From Acanthosepion lycidas (lineage: Eukaryota; Mollusca; Cephalopoda; Sepiida; Sepiidae), in NCBI GenBank assembly GCA_963932145.1, contig OZ010573.1:22388565-22452564 (forward strand): DNA of 64,000 bases, given 5' to 3'. The translations under genes were made by a program, and so were the position numbers. The stretch's first letter is position 1, and each line of letters starts with the position of its first letter. The notes below the pieces were generated by a model, which did no database searches, was not told the DNA's origin, and saw nothing but the letters and a program-made list of their open reading frames with translations. This document shows, in pieces, positions 11,396-21,089 of this stretch.

Positions 11396-12115
11396 GTTGT
11401 TGAATTTTTTAGATTTTCTCATTTGTTTATATATATTTATTTATTTTTTTCTTTACTCTTTTTTATTAAAGTAATTAAATTTTTCCTTTTGTCTTTATTC
11501 ATATTATTTCTATAGATATATTTTAGTTGTGTGAAAAGGAAACGTGAACAAGATTTTGTCAGAAAAAAGTTTACCGAAGAGAGAAAACGCTGATTGGTTG
11601 ATCGTACTTGTCAAGGGCGGCAACTCTAACTATTTTTTCGATGTAGTTGCAATTAATGAAATGTAAAGATTAACGAATACACACCGGAAATATTGGTGCT
11701 TACACTCATTCTTGTAAAAATATTTTAATTTGGTAGCAACCGTCTGGTAGCGACTTGGAGAGTGTAATGGTATCAGGTGGGAAGCAAGTGGCAGGAAGAT
11801 GGGGAAAGTTGGAAAAATCAGATTGAAAGGGGAGGAATAGTGTGGAGAATGATTTGGCGACCAGTGTTTTGCAACAGGAAAAGGTAAATCTGTATAAATA
11901 TCAACAGTGATTCGTTTTCGCTGGATTTCGGCGCGGTAAATTCATAATTATTTTATCACATCTACGTGTGAATTAATGTACCGACTTACGGAGAGATTCA
12001 TAATTTTCTGGTCAACTCTACAATCATATAGAGTTGAACTGTAAATGTGTCTGTACAAGATTTCAGATATAACTAAACTATATCTCTAAAAGGACAATTT
12101 TATAAAAGGATTTTC

Positions 12116-12117
<2 letters not shown>
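11396..12117. other. No gene seen
   Basis: AT-rich unique sequence. A hairpin-capable CTACAATCATATAGAGTTG lies near 12018. Confidence 0.4.
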
Positions 12118-12168
<51 letters not shown>

Positions 12169-12198
12169 TAGTAATATATATATATATATATATCATAG

Positions 12199-12281
<83 letters not shown>
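12118..12281. repeat. Compound (TA)n/(CA)n microsatellite
   Basis: TA runs at 12118-12167, 12176-12193 and 12239-12281 with a CA run at 12205-12238. Frames reading Tyr-Ile dipeptides across it are not genes. Confidence 0.95.
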
Positions 12282-12286
<5 letters not shown>

Positions 12287-12439
12287 CGTAATTAAAATTA
12301 CCTCATAGTTAAGATAAAATAAAATAATATTAAGATGAAGTAAAATGAAAACATTTTCATTTTATTTTATCTTATTACCTTCATCGGTTTGAAAATCCTT
12401 CCGGGGAAATCTTAATTCGTAAGGTGAAATGGTCATAAC

Positions 12440-12560
12440 TATTAGGTAATTTATATGCTCTGTTAGAATAAATACATTAGACCCTCTTTGTGGATCAGTT
12501 TTAATAATTTACATTATTATGATTCACTTGGATTATATATCAACGGATTATTACCTCTGA
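12440..12560 (+). repeat. Dispersed repeat D fragment
   Basis: TTTATATGCTCTGTTA, GTGGATCAGTTTTAATA and CACTTGGATTATATATCAAC match, in inverted orientation, 33470-33575. Two diverged copies of the same unknown repeat. Confidence 0.7.
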
Positions 12561-12588
12561 GGATTTTAATTTTTTAATTTTTATTGTT

Positions 12589-12592
<4 letters not shown>

Positions 12593-12622
<30 letters not shown>
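12593..12622. repeat. (TA)n microsatellite
   Basis: Short TA run. A further TA-TG tract lies at 12719-12751. Confidence 0.9.
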
Positions 12623-12626
<4 letters not shown>

Positions 12627-12717
12627 TAATGATATATAAATGATTATATGTCACGAACAAGTTTTTGGAAAAATGTATGACACAATGAAAGACGCACGAA
12701 AACCTTTTCACTTTGGC

Positions 12718-12751
<34 letters not shown>

Positions 12752-12772
12752 TTTGGCAGCATATTTTCATTT

Positions 12773-12959
12773 AAACAGGTTTGGTTAAATACTTTTGGCA
12801 TATCATGTCGATTAGTTTTCGTTGTGATCCTTTCAAGTTCACTGATAAATTTTTTGGTAGATTTAGAAAATCGAGTAAAAAAAAAATGCCAAAGTTGAAA
12901 GGATTACGGCGAAAACTAATCGACAATGATATGTCTATAGTATTTAACCAAACCTGTTT
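12773..12959. mobile_element. Foldback element with ~66-bp arms
   Basis: The left arm starts AAACAGGTTTGGTTAAATAC and contains GTCGATTAGTTTTCG. The right arm is its inverted copy, with CGAAAACTAATCGAC and ending AACCAAACCTGTTT. The central ~50 bp is AT-rich. Both outer ends touch TA/TG tracts. This is a MITE-like inverted-repeat element of unknown family. Confidence 0.8.
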
Positions 12960-13129
12960 CAATATATGTATGTATATATGTACTGTATAGCATATAAAGA
13001 CCCCCAACGAATAATACAAACACCGATAACTGTTAGTAAAATTGAGACGTTTATTTTACTGAAAAATTGTTTTCAAGGAAAATATATATATATTATTTTA
13101 TTCATATATGTGTGTGCTTGTGTGTGTGT

Positions 13130-13136
<7 letters not shown>

Positions 13137-13188
<52 letters not shown>
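13137..13188. repeat. (GA)n microsatellite
   Basis: About 25 uninterrupted AG units on the plus strand, preceded by a short TG run. Confidence 0.95.
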
Positions 13189-13191
<3 letters not shown>

Positions 13192-15457
13192 TAATAGCAA
13201 CAAACATGAAGACATTAGTCCTAGTGTAAATGATGTAAATAAACATGACCGATTAAATTGATTTTTTAGCTCACATCTGAGATACTTTTCTTCAAATAAA
13301 ATGTCCATTAAACATATTGGAATTTTTCTTTGCCATCGAATCTATAAGCATTCAAAAAAAGTCAAGTTTTATTGATAGCTATATATGGGCACATGGTTAG
13401 AACTTTCGCATTCTGATCATGATTTGTGATGCCAACGAACCCTCGTTGCCATTTTTGTAATGCTTGTTGTAGTAGAGACTTTGTAATTGCAGATAAAACT
13501 ATAGTAACGCCGTTGAACAATGCCGGTGTCAGTGCCTTCGAATAATCTCGCACTAATAGTACTCGCTCGATAATACTCGCTCGATCAGCAATCTGTATAG
13601 TGATCCGAATAGAGAAATAGTATAGTGAATAGATTAGAGAACAGTGGTCCGTACAGTAATAGAGGATAGACTAGAAATGCAGATCCGAATAGTAATAGTG
13701 AATAGAATAGAAATAGCGATCGTTAGTCGTCAGCTACTTCCTACATATATGCGTTTTCTCGATGGTCACGTGGTCTACTTAATTCAATAATAGGATTACC
13801 TCTGTTTGCTCACTGGCGATCTATGTCCAAACTCAAGCGTCGGCAACGACACTATATATATAACACCATGAAACCCGAGTTCGAATCTTACCATCGTCGA
13901 TTTGTCAGGAAGGAGACTGATGGGGTCGATCCCAGCGTGCGGCACCTTTGGAAAGTGCCTGAAAACCCTATCACAGGTTGACCCAAACCTTGTGAATGAA
14001 ACTGGTAGACGATACCCCTCGTGGCCGTCGGTACCTGTGCTAGCACGAAGCCACAAGTCATCGTGGCCGATCGTTTAAGTGTGCTAGGCTTGTTCAAATT
14101 GTTGATCATGCTAGGTAACATGCTATTTCTCAGAAACTGTAACTAAGGTCTGCTTAGCATAGTTGCAGTATAAAACACAGTTTGGCTCTGTGGGTGTTAA
14201 ATAAGCACAAAAATGCCTGAGCAAGCGTCTGAAATAGGGATAGGCTAGCCGCCCTAGTAGACAGGTATCCTCGAATACAAGTGGCCAGCTACACATGTGC
14301 AACATGGAAAGTTCACCTCGTACTGATGCCCTCATGAAAGGCATGAATCTCTTTTTTATCCTCCACACATTTCCCTATAAGAGATTAGGAAACTTAACAT
14401 AGAATAGGCTGAGCTATGGGTAGTTTCATCCAACACCGCAAATTTCTACAAAACCAAAACATTAGCCTAAAATCTTGAATCATGTTATTAAATAGTAAAT
14501 AATGTTAATAAATCCAGACATTCATATGGGAGTCATGAGTAGAGCCTAACTCATTCAGAAATATCTAAACTCTCAGTTGTTTACAGTCGCTTTCTCAGAT
14601 TGATAGTTAAAAATGGCTTCCAGCGAATAAAGCATGTAGTCCTGACGAGCACTATCCTTGTTCGCATCTTGCTTTTTGGCGCTACATAATCACAGACAAA
14701 GAACTGTACAAGATAACAGAAACCACATCACTTGATGACCAACAGCAGCAACAGCTAAAATAGGTATCACATACAACTTGAAGAGAATATAATACCATTA
14801 GCAAGATGCTTACGTCCCACACTACTCCATGTTAGGAAGGTCAGTACCCTCACTATTGAAAGAACGATAATAGTGGTATTAAAATCCCTGTTTTCCTGAA
14901 AAATTATTTTAATGGAAATATTTTATAAATTTCAATCGATAGTAGCACTGGCTGCTCGGTCAATGAATGCCAAATGCTTAACAATGTTACCATTATCATT
15001 TCTAGTTATGAGTTAAATAGTAGGGTAAATTGTTTTCTCTAGCCTTGGGTGGCCTCCGCTCTAAGAGAAAGGCACTTCTGAATTCAGGACTGAAGAAAGC
15101 AATTGGAACTATGAATATCTTTTGTAAAAAATCCTGCAACTCACAGAGAATTAAGTCAAAGAAATCTGTGAAGGAACATGATCGCCTATCTCCTGAAGGG
15201 ATACATGGCATGTTTAAAAAGTGGCAGAAGTGTCATCTGTTCAGTAACTACAATATAGATATAGGGTCAATACAGATTAATGGGAGGAAGATATCCTTCA
15301 AGACCTTACTCAGCACCTGAAAATTGCGTTGTGCATGAGACTCCGAGTTGTGCTACCGGTAATGAAAAATGAATATTTATTAATATATACTTTGTAACTG
15401 TTATATTATATCGGGCACTATTTTATTAAAATCAAAAACAATGTGCAATATCTTCGA

Positions 15458-15463
<6 letters not shown>
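13189..15463. other. No gene recognised; mixed low-copy sequence
   Basis: 13600-13720 is a degenerate array of AATAG/GATCCGAATAG motifs. 13840-14370 has higher GC and two B-box-like stretches (GAGTTCGAATCTTACC and GGGTCGATCCCAGC), so it may be an old tRNA-derived repeat. 15020-15320 holds a 96-codon plus-strand frame (with LRSKRKALLNSGLKKAIGT) that I do not recognise. It is Lys-rich and without known motifs. Confidence 0.45.
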
Positions 15464-15539
<76 letters not shown>

Positions 15540-15545
15540 TGTATA
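15464..15545. repeat. (TA)n with (TGTA)n microsatellite
   Basis: TA run to about 15504 followed by six GTAT units. Confidence 0.95.
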
Positions 15546-15564
15546 TATATGTGTATATGTGTTT

Positions 15565-16413
15565 AAGGGTGAGATGGGTAAATTGTCGCAATTTTATACT
15601 TTAATTTCTCACATGCGCTTTGTTTGTCTTTGATTTTCTCGAATACGTAGTATAGCAGGGTCGGTTAGGCACCGTCTGTGGGATAAAAAAAAAGGCACCA
15701 TAATGCTATTTACTACACCAGAAATGTACTGTTTGGTATTTGTACCGGAAGCTCCAATACGAATATTTCAGTGTGTTTAGGTGTCAATCTGAGGAAAGCG
15801 CAAAGGATTCGGAAAGAGTTGGATGAGTCTAATGGTGATTAAGAAGGTTCAGCAGTTCGGGAACCTCACTCTGATCATTCTCATAAGAAAAGAACTCCGG
15901 AATTTGTTGGTGAGGGCTTCAGACTGATGAGGTAATGTTGCTCTGGGTAAGTGGGTGACTTCTGGAAGACCCTGTGTCCGGCAAAAGAAATCTGCACCAT
16001 GCCATAGAAGTAAGGAAAACGCAGCCATGGCTGTCAGACAATTTCTGCGACCACATCGCAACTTGTAACTGGCCACCTAACTCCGAAGACTTCAACCCCT
16101 TTGATTATTATGTGCGGAACGCAGCTGAGCGAGAGACCAACAAAACTTGTAACACCAAAAATAAACTGAAGGCAAGAAATATGGCAGCATTCACCAACTT
16201 AAAAAACGAGACCGTCCAGAAGAGTTGCAAGAGAATCTTAAGTCGTCTGGAGGCTTTGGTTGAAACCAATGGCGATTTTATTGAAGAAATTTACTCTTAA
16301 GTATTTCAAGATATTTTTGTGTAATTTTGGTAATATCTAATAATAATATTTGTTAAAATGAGATGTCGGTATTATTTTCATTTTTACGTAATTTAGACAA
16401 TTTATCCATAGCA

Positions 16414-16414
<1 letters not shown>
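15565..16414 (+). mobile_element. Mariner family 2 element, internally deleted
   Basis: The ends are inverted repeats: left GATGGGTAAATTGTCGCAAT, right (reverse complement) TATGGATAAATTGTCTAAAT. The left 260 bp aligns closely with the minus-strand copy at 39705-40268. The interior contains the beginning of a transposase (GTCAATCTGAGGAAAGCGCA region) and its last third, separated by a deletion. It is bounded on the right by a (CT)n(TA)n(GA)n tract. Confidence 0.75.
15974..16300 (+). pseudogene. Mariner-type transposase C-terminus
   Basis: A 108-codon frame reads WLSDNFCDHIATCNWPPNS then EDFNPFDYYVRNAAERETNK. This is the block around the third catalytic acidic residue in Tc1/mariner enzymes (family pattern WPPNSPDxNPxDYYVWG.VERE). 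It ends EALVETNGDFIEE. The N-terminal DNA-binding region and the first catalytic residue are missing, and PDCNP has become EDFNP. It is inactive. Confidence 0.75.

Positions 16415-16417
<3 letters not shown>

Positions 16418-16507
<90 letters not shown>
16418..16507. repeat. Palindromic (CT)n(TA)n(GA)n tract
   Basis: About 14 CT units, 22 TA units and 10 GA units in direct succession, so the tract is self-complementary over its whole length. It sits immediately after the mariner family 2 end. Confidence 0.95.
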
Positions 16508-16512
<5 letters not shown>

Positions 16513-16653
16513 TCGAACTGCATTAGAGCGACGGTTGGTCATCTAACCCTTTACTGAAAAAACAAAAGATGTATTCCAAAACTCAAGCAAATAATCATGA
16601 AAACAGAAAAATGTTGGTAAAATCAAAGAAAAGAAAGCTACTTATATGACGAT

Positions 16654-16883
16654 ATTCAGTCACCCCCCACCTACGAGGGCGTCATGTGGCACAAGGCCGT
16701 TTTTAACGTGGGATCTCCGAGCCCGTGTGCTCGGCCAAAAAAATGCCCATTGAACCCGTATAAATGGGTTCAGGGTCGGTTTACCGCCCCGAAAGAGAAT
16801 CCCCCCTTCGGCGTAGCCTCCTTCGGGTTCCTACCCGCTCGAAGGCAGAGAGTTCAACCGTTCAGCCAGTCAAGAGTTGAAGG
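16654..16883 (-). mobile_element. GC-rich hairpin-rich element, copy in reverse
   Basis: Read on the minus strand it matches the cluster at 48665-49325: CTCTCTGCCTTCG, GACCCTGAACCC, a GAACCC..GGGTTC hairpin, TTTTTTGGCCGAG.., CACGTTAAA and GGCCTTGTGCCACATG. It is far more GC-rich than its surroundings. The flanking sequence AGCTACTTATATGAC occurs on both sides and looks like a 15-bp target-site duplication. The frame through it has no recognised domain. Confidence 0.75.
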
Positions 16884-16985
16884 GCTGACGCTACAAGCTA
16901 CTTATATGACAATGAATGCTGACGCTATAAGCTACTTATATGACAATGAATGCTGACGCTATAAGCTACTTATATGACAATGAGT
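16884..16985. repeat. 34-bp tandem triplication
   Basis: Three near-identical 34-bp units, each starting GCTGACGCTAxAAGCTACTT and ending ATGACAATGAAT. The unit spans the junction between the end of the GC-rich element and the LINE-2 target sequence. Confidence 0.9.
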
Positions 16986-17300
16986 GCTGAAAAGTAGCCG
17001 TAAAAATGAAGATGAAACTGTGGGTAACAGAAGTATGGTTCTACAGAAGGATGATGAGAATACTATAATCGAAGCACGCAAGTAACAAAGAAGTCTTAAG
17101 GAAAATGGAAACAAAACGACACTTAGTAAAAGACTGCTGAAATTTCTTGGATACACAATGAGGAAAGCAAGCTTGGAGACTCACAAAGGACATATCAAAG
17201 GCAAAAGGGACAGCGGAAGGCAGCGTGTCACCCCCACTACCTGACGAGCGTGAATGGTTGACGGAACGGACAGTGTGAGGCTTGGCAAAGGGAATAACTT
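16986..17300 (+). mobile_element. LINE-2 3' tail
   Basis: EMWFYRR-like coding (GTATGGTTCTACAGAAGG), then KFLGYTMRKASLETHKGH and RDSGRQRV, with frameshifts. This is the same tail as in the longer copy at 36615-37470. Together with the 16600-16650 sequence it shows that the GC-rich element inserted into this LINE. Confidence 0.7.
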
Positions 17301-18192
17301 TACTTAAATTTACAAGGGGTAGAAAATTACATTTGCCTTTATCCTGAAGGGACATGGCACATAGAAAAATTTAGTTTCATCTTAAGTTGCACCCTCCAAA
17401 TATAGCCCTATATCAAGATTAATTCAGGGAATATTGATAACAGTGGCAATGGGTTTTGGGGATGTCATAACTACTGAGTGAATGTCATTGAAAAGTACCC
17501 CAAGAAAAAAGATTAAACTAATTGCTTAGATTTTTATCTATTTCCTTTATTGGCGATTCACTTGACGTGTGCTGTCTCTTCTTTTCTATCCGACGTTACA
17601 ATCCTGTTAAAAGGCGGAAGTTGTTAAGAAAAGTCTTGAGTATCCGATTTCCAAACATGGCCACCAGTGATGAAAGCTGAATGCGGGAATCTACGAGATT
17701 TAAAAATCAAGAATTCTTCTTCCTCCTCCCTTTTCTTTTACTTGATATGTATGCGTACGAATATGTGTGTGTGTGCGCGCGGATGAGTGAGAGAGAAAGA
17801 AAGGGTATTGGTTGATGATGCGCACAAGTACTGATTAGTCGAAAGGGGAAGGAGCAAGTGTATTGGATTTGAACGAAAGGAAGAAAAAAACAAGTAGAAA
17901 CGAAGCAAGAGCACCTGTTGTGATGTGCTTATTGAAAGGAACGAGGGAGAACAGAGATGTGGTGGCGCTTTTGACACACTGATATCTACATGGGTATAAT
18001 CATCAAGTACATTTTACTATTAAGCACGAATTATTTCTGTCTTGGAAAAATAGGAAAAATGAAATAAAATTTGGAAAATTAGAAAAAATAAATGAATGAA
18101 CGAAAAACATTGTAAAGGAAAGATGACATATCTAAAATGAAGGACAACGGCATACTTAAGAGAAGAAAGGAAAAGATGAACCAAAGTTAATA
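17301..18192. other. No gene seen
   Basis: No recognised element. There is a pyrimidine-rich patch near 17715 and a purine-rich stretch from 17780 to 18180. Confidence 0.5.
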
Positions 18193-18273
18193 TTAGGTTG
18201 GTGCAAAAATAATGTCGTTTTTTGACGTATTTTTTAACGTCAAAAAACGACATTATTTTTTGCACCAACCTAA
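18193..18273. mobile_element. MADE1-like mariner MITE, copy 1 (81 bp)
   Basis: Near-perfect palindrome with ends TTAGGTTGGTGCAAAAATAA and its inverse, flanked by TA. Short form: it lacks the GACGTAATAAT block of the long copies. Confidence 0.95.
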
Positions 18274-18395
18274 TATTATCATTGGAATCTACTTGCCCCA
18301 ACTTTCAACAGGAGATCTCAAGAGACAGCAAGTTGACATATCATATGTGACAGCAATGTGTTTGGCTTAAGTGTTGTGAAAGCAGAGTAAAAAGA

Positions 18396-18895
18396 AGGAT
18401 CTGAAAAAGGAAGGAATTGAAAAAGGGAGGAATTGAAAAAGGGAGGAACTGACAAAGGGATGAATTGAAAAATGGATAGATTGAAAAAGGGATAAATTGA
18501 AAAAGAAAGGAATTGGAAAAGGGATAGATTGAAAAAGAAAGGAATTGGAAAAGGGATAAATTGAAAAAGAAAGGAATTGGAAAAGGGATAGATTGAAAAA
18601 GAAAGGAATTGGAAAAGGGATAAATTGAAAAAGTGAAAAAGGGAGGAATGGACAAAAGGATAAACTGAAATGGGATGAATTGGAAAAGTGATAGATTGAA
18701 AAAGGGATAACCTGAAAGAGGGATAGATTGAAAAGGGGAGGAGTTAGAAAAGGGAAGAATTGACATAGGAATAAACTGAAAAAAGGAGGAATTGAAAAAT
18801 GGAGGAATCGAAAAAGGGAGGAATTGAAAAGCGATAAATTGGAAAAAGAAAGAATTGAAAATGGGACAACGTGAAAAACGGATAAAATTGGAAAA
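18396..18895. repeat. Purine-rich minisatellite, ~16-18 bp units
   Basis: About 28 degenerate units of GGAATTGAAAAAGGGA type. A higher-order doublet GAAAGGAATTGGAAAAGG with a GATA(A/G)ATTGAAAAA unit repeats four times at about 18480-18625. Minus-strand frames of 187 and 177 codons rich in Phe, Ser, Pro and Ile run through it in two phases, so they are composition artefacts. Confidence 0.9.
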
Positions 18896-19350
18896 TACAC
18901 TCAACTTTTAAAAAAAATTGAAATAAATTTTGTAGAGCTGTAAAAAGAAATAAAATGATGTCTGTTTAACAATTGTTAAAACGTTGAATAAAATCCTTAA
19001 AAATTAAAGACTTCAATATGAAATCAAATACAAAAGTTAAGCAGGAAAAAAAACTATATTGACAGTATTTTCTTAAGGACGGGATGAATTCCGATTAGTA
19101 TAATTCTTTGCATTTCGGCTAAACTTTGCTCATCTAATAGTTGTGAGATGTATGTTTGCATATTTTGGGGAATAAATCCGAAAGCGCCGATCATTATGAG
19201 AAGAAGAAAAGAATTATTTTTATTATTATACATTACTGTGAGTGGCCCAAGTGCCCCTCAAAGCAGAAAAAGTTGTTGACTGTTAGCAATTATTTTAACC
19301 TTTTGCCTGTCCAGGGCATTTTCGTATGTTCTATTCAAACTTTCATGTTT
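18896..19350. other. No gene seen
   Basis: AT-rich unique sequence. Confidence 0.4.
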
Positions 19351-19578
19351 GCTTTCAGATTTATAACTATTGCAAGGCAACTCAGCTTATTTGGCAAATA
19401 GAATGTGCTGATTTATAGTGTTTCCCATAATAAAAATGTACAAATCATAAGTTATTTACACTATGCTCTATACATCACATGTGATGCACAGCTCTTTATT
19501 ATGTGGAGCTCTATATATCATCAGATTCTATTTGCTAAATTAGCTGAGTTGCATTGCAGTAGTTATAAATCTGAAAAC
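19351..19578. mobile_element. Foldback element with ~60-bp arms
   Basis: Left arm 19351-19412 (with TTCAGATTTATAACTATTGC and CAACTCAGCTTATTTGG) pairs with right arm 19520-19578. The ~107-bp spacer contains a small inner palindrome CATCACATGTGATG. It has the structure of a MITE or foldback; the family is unknown. Confidence 0.8.
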
Positions 19579-19602
19579 AGGCAAAACGACTCTATTTAAG
19601 TT

Positions 19603-19877
19603 CATTTATGTGCCATGTGTGATATACGCTTAGGTGATCATGTATCTTTCGATACATTTACGAGCCAGATATTTCCCCCCGTAGGTTGCCATGTCTTTCT
19701 GCAGTAGATCAGTTGTCATCCAAGGAACCCGGTTTTTCCTGCTATTTTCTCATAGCTGGGAGAAGTTTCATACTTTTCCTAAGGATATTAGATCGTAAGT
19801 GAATGTAATGGATTCGACTGAAATTCGAACACGGCACTCCGATTCCTCAATCAGAGCCGCTATCCATTACTGCAGCA
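19603..19877 (-). mobile_element. SINE-A
   Basis: Reverse copy with head, body and hairpin tail (plus-strand sense CATGTATCTTTCGATACAT). Its head abuts the 5S-like sequence directly. Confidence 0.85.
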
Positions 19878-19988
19878 GTAAGGACTATACCACGTTGAAA
19901 CACCGGTTCTCGTATGAAGTTAAGCAACATCGCGCCTGATCAGTACTTAGATAGGTGACCACTTGGTAATACCAGGTGCTGTAAATTT
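19878..19988 (+). pseudogene. 5S rRNA-derived sequence
   Basis: CTATACCACGTTGAAACACC, GTTCTCGTATGAAGTTAAGC, TACTTAGATAGGTGACCAC and TGGTAATACCAGGTGCTGTA line up in order with animal 5S rRNA from base ~5 to base ~118. About 7 bases are lost where GATCACCG is expected after CTCGTC. Both ends of the closing helix are mutated. It is either a 5S pseudogene or the head of a 5S-derived (SINE3-type) element. It is not a functional gene. Confidence 0.9.
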
Positions 19989-19992
19989 GGAT

Positions 19993-20135
19993 GTGCGGGT
20001 GTGTAATTGATAACGGCTCAGAACTGGAAACCGGGGAATCGAGTTCCAATTTCAATCGAGTTCTTTATAATCAATTACGAGCAAATACTCCGGGGAAACG
20101 TGTGAATTCTCCATTTATTCCCCTAGCTATATTAA
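19993..20135 (+). mobile_element. SINE-A head and partial body
   Basis: GTGTAATTGATAACGGCTCA, a GAGTTCCAATTTCAATCGAG B-box region and AATACTCCGGGGAAACGTG correspond in order to other SINE-A copies. It begins 5 bp after the 5S-like sequence, in the same orientation. Confidence 0.65.
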
Positions 20136-20623
20136 TTAGTAGTCCTCGTATAATTAAATTTTTATTATCTCCAAATATTTCTTACCATCTAAAAATATAT
20201 TACCTGGATTTAAATAACCTGGGAAAGATTGATAAACCGTAAAAAAAAACAAATCAACCAATCAACCCCCTTGAATAATCGCAGTATTGTCGGTATGTAT
20301 GTTAAAGTGACTCTTCAAGATTTCAATGGTTTCAGTTAATTATCAAGTGGCGAAAAATATCAGTAATTCTTTGTCTGTTTGGGCATCCATAATACAGAAT
20401 GTGGAAATGGTCTCTTTTGTTACTTACCACAAGTAAAATGACATTGAGAATAACCACCAAGAAATGATTCCGAAGACGATGCAGATAATGGAGAATCGGG
20501 AGTAGAAATATTTTTAAAAAGACGTTATCACTTTAATGTCTCCAACATTGGTTTTCTAAAGCGTTTCTGCTTATAAGCAATCGACGCTGACTATTCAAAG
20601 TTTAAGTTTATAATCGAAGCGCC
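20136..20623. other. Probable intron of the homeobox gene
   Basis: AT-rich sequence immediately downstream of the homeobox exon on the minus strand. Nothing else was recognised, and no VWFQNRR-coding exon was found here. Confidence 0.5.
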
Positions 20624-20629
20624 TCTTAC
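20624..20629 (-). other. Splice donor of homeobox exon
   Basis: The minus strand reads CAG|GTAAGA at this point, a consensus 5' splice site (intron starts at 20629). It lies in phase 0 after the codon for homeodomain Gln46. Confidence 0.85.
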
Positions 20630-21016
20630 CTGTACCCTGGCTTCTGTCAATTCACAGTGTACTGCTAACTGTTCCCTCGCGTAGACGTCAGGATAATGCG
20701 TCTTCTGGAAAACTCGCTCGAGTTCTTCAAGTTGAAAACTCGTAAAAGTCGTGCGGTTTCGTCGTTTCTTTCTCTTCAAATCATTTCTGTCTTCGCTTTT
20801 AAGGTCATCGTCGCCGGCCCCGCTGATACTAACGGAGGAGGGGTCATTATTTTCTACCTGACTAGAGTGACCAACATCGCATACTTTACTTAGCGTCGGT
20901 GGCTTCAGTTCCAAAATATTGCTGTTACTGCTGCTAGTGTTGTTGCTGTTGTTCTCAGACTTAAGGTTAAGGTCTTTATTCTTGCACATCTTCAGCTTCG
21001 AGTTCGTATCTTCCAT
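20630..21016 (-). CDS. Alx/aristaless-type paired-class homeobox protein, first coding exon
   Basis: Sequence-specific nuclear transcription factor exon of 129 codons. ATG at 21016 opens [15 protein letters not shown]. Residues 21-83 are Asn/Ser-rich then acidic. A basic KRKKRRNR stretch at 81-88 leads into the homeodomain (residue 84 = position 1). Visible landmarks are R5, F8, L16, F20 and L40. [16 protein letters not shown] is the signature shared with Alx1/Alx4 proteins; Arx and aristaless differ there (VFTREELA). The exon stops after ELTEARVQ (position 46) at a consensus donor, the known 46/47 intron site of many paired-class genes. Helix 3 residues 47-60, including position 50, must lie in a further exon that I did not find. 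The ATG lies 2 bp inside the exon, so any 5' exon would be untranslated. Alx-type is likely. Another aristaless-related class (for example a lineage-specific paralogue) remains possible. Confidence 0.85.
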
Positions 21017-21018
21017 TA

Positions 21019-21040
21019 CTACAAAAAACGAAAAAAACAC
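21019..21040 (-). other. Splice acceptor of homeobox exon
   Basis: The minus strand shows a T-rich tract followed by TTTTTTGTAG immediately before TAATGG, a good 3' splice site (AG at 21020-21019). It implies at least one upstream, probably untranslated, exon at higher coordinates. A transcription start inside the apparent intron cannot be excluded. Confidence 0.7.
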
Positions 21041-21089
21041 ATTGTCAAAATGGCAAAAAAGTATACGAAAATTGCACTTATTCTGCATA

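Noticed and set aside
12086..12286. Open frames of Tyr-Ile or Val-Cys dipeptides over microsatellites (also at 22165, 42192, 43201, 52278, 54123, 60547)
   Set aside because: They are translations of (TA)n, (TG)n and (CA)n repeats, open in several frames at once, with no domain.
18341..18904. Two minus-strand frames of 187 and 177 codons rich in Phe, Ser, Pro and Ile
   Set aside because: Both lie on the purine-rich minisatellite and are open in two phases because the unit lacks stops; unit length variation would break any frame.
1..20590. The missing homeobox exon (VWFQNRRAKWRK) downstream of the found exon
   Set aside because: I looked for reverse-complement codings of WFQNRR on the plus strand by eye and found none; it probably lies beyond position 1, though a miss by eye is possible.
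20696..20893. Plus-strand frames opposite the homeobox exon
   Set aside because: They are shadows of the minus-strand exon, which has homeodomain similarity and splice signals.
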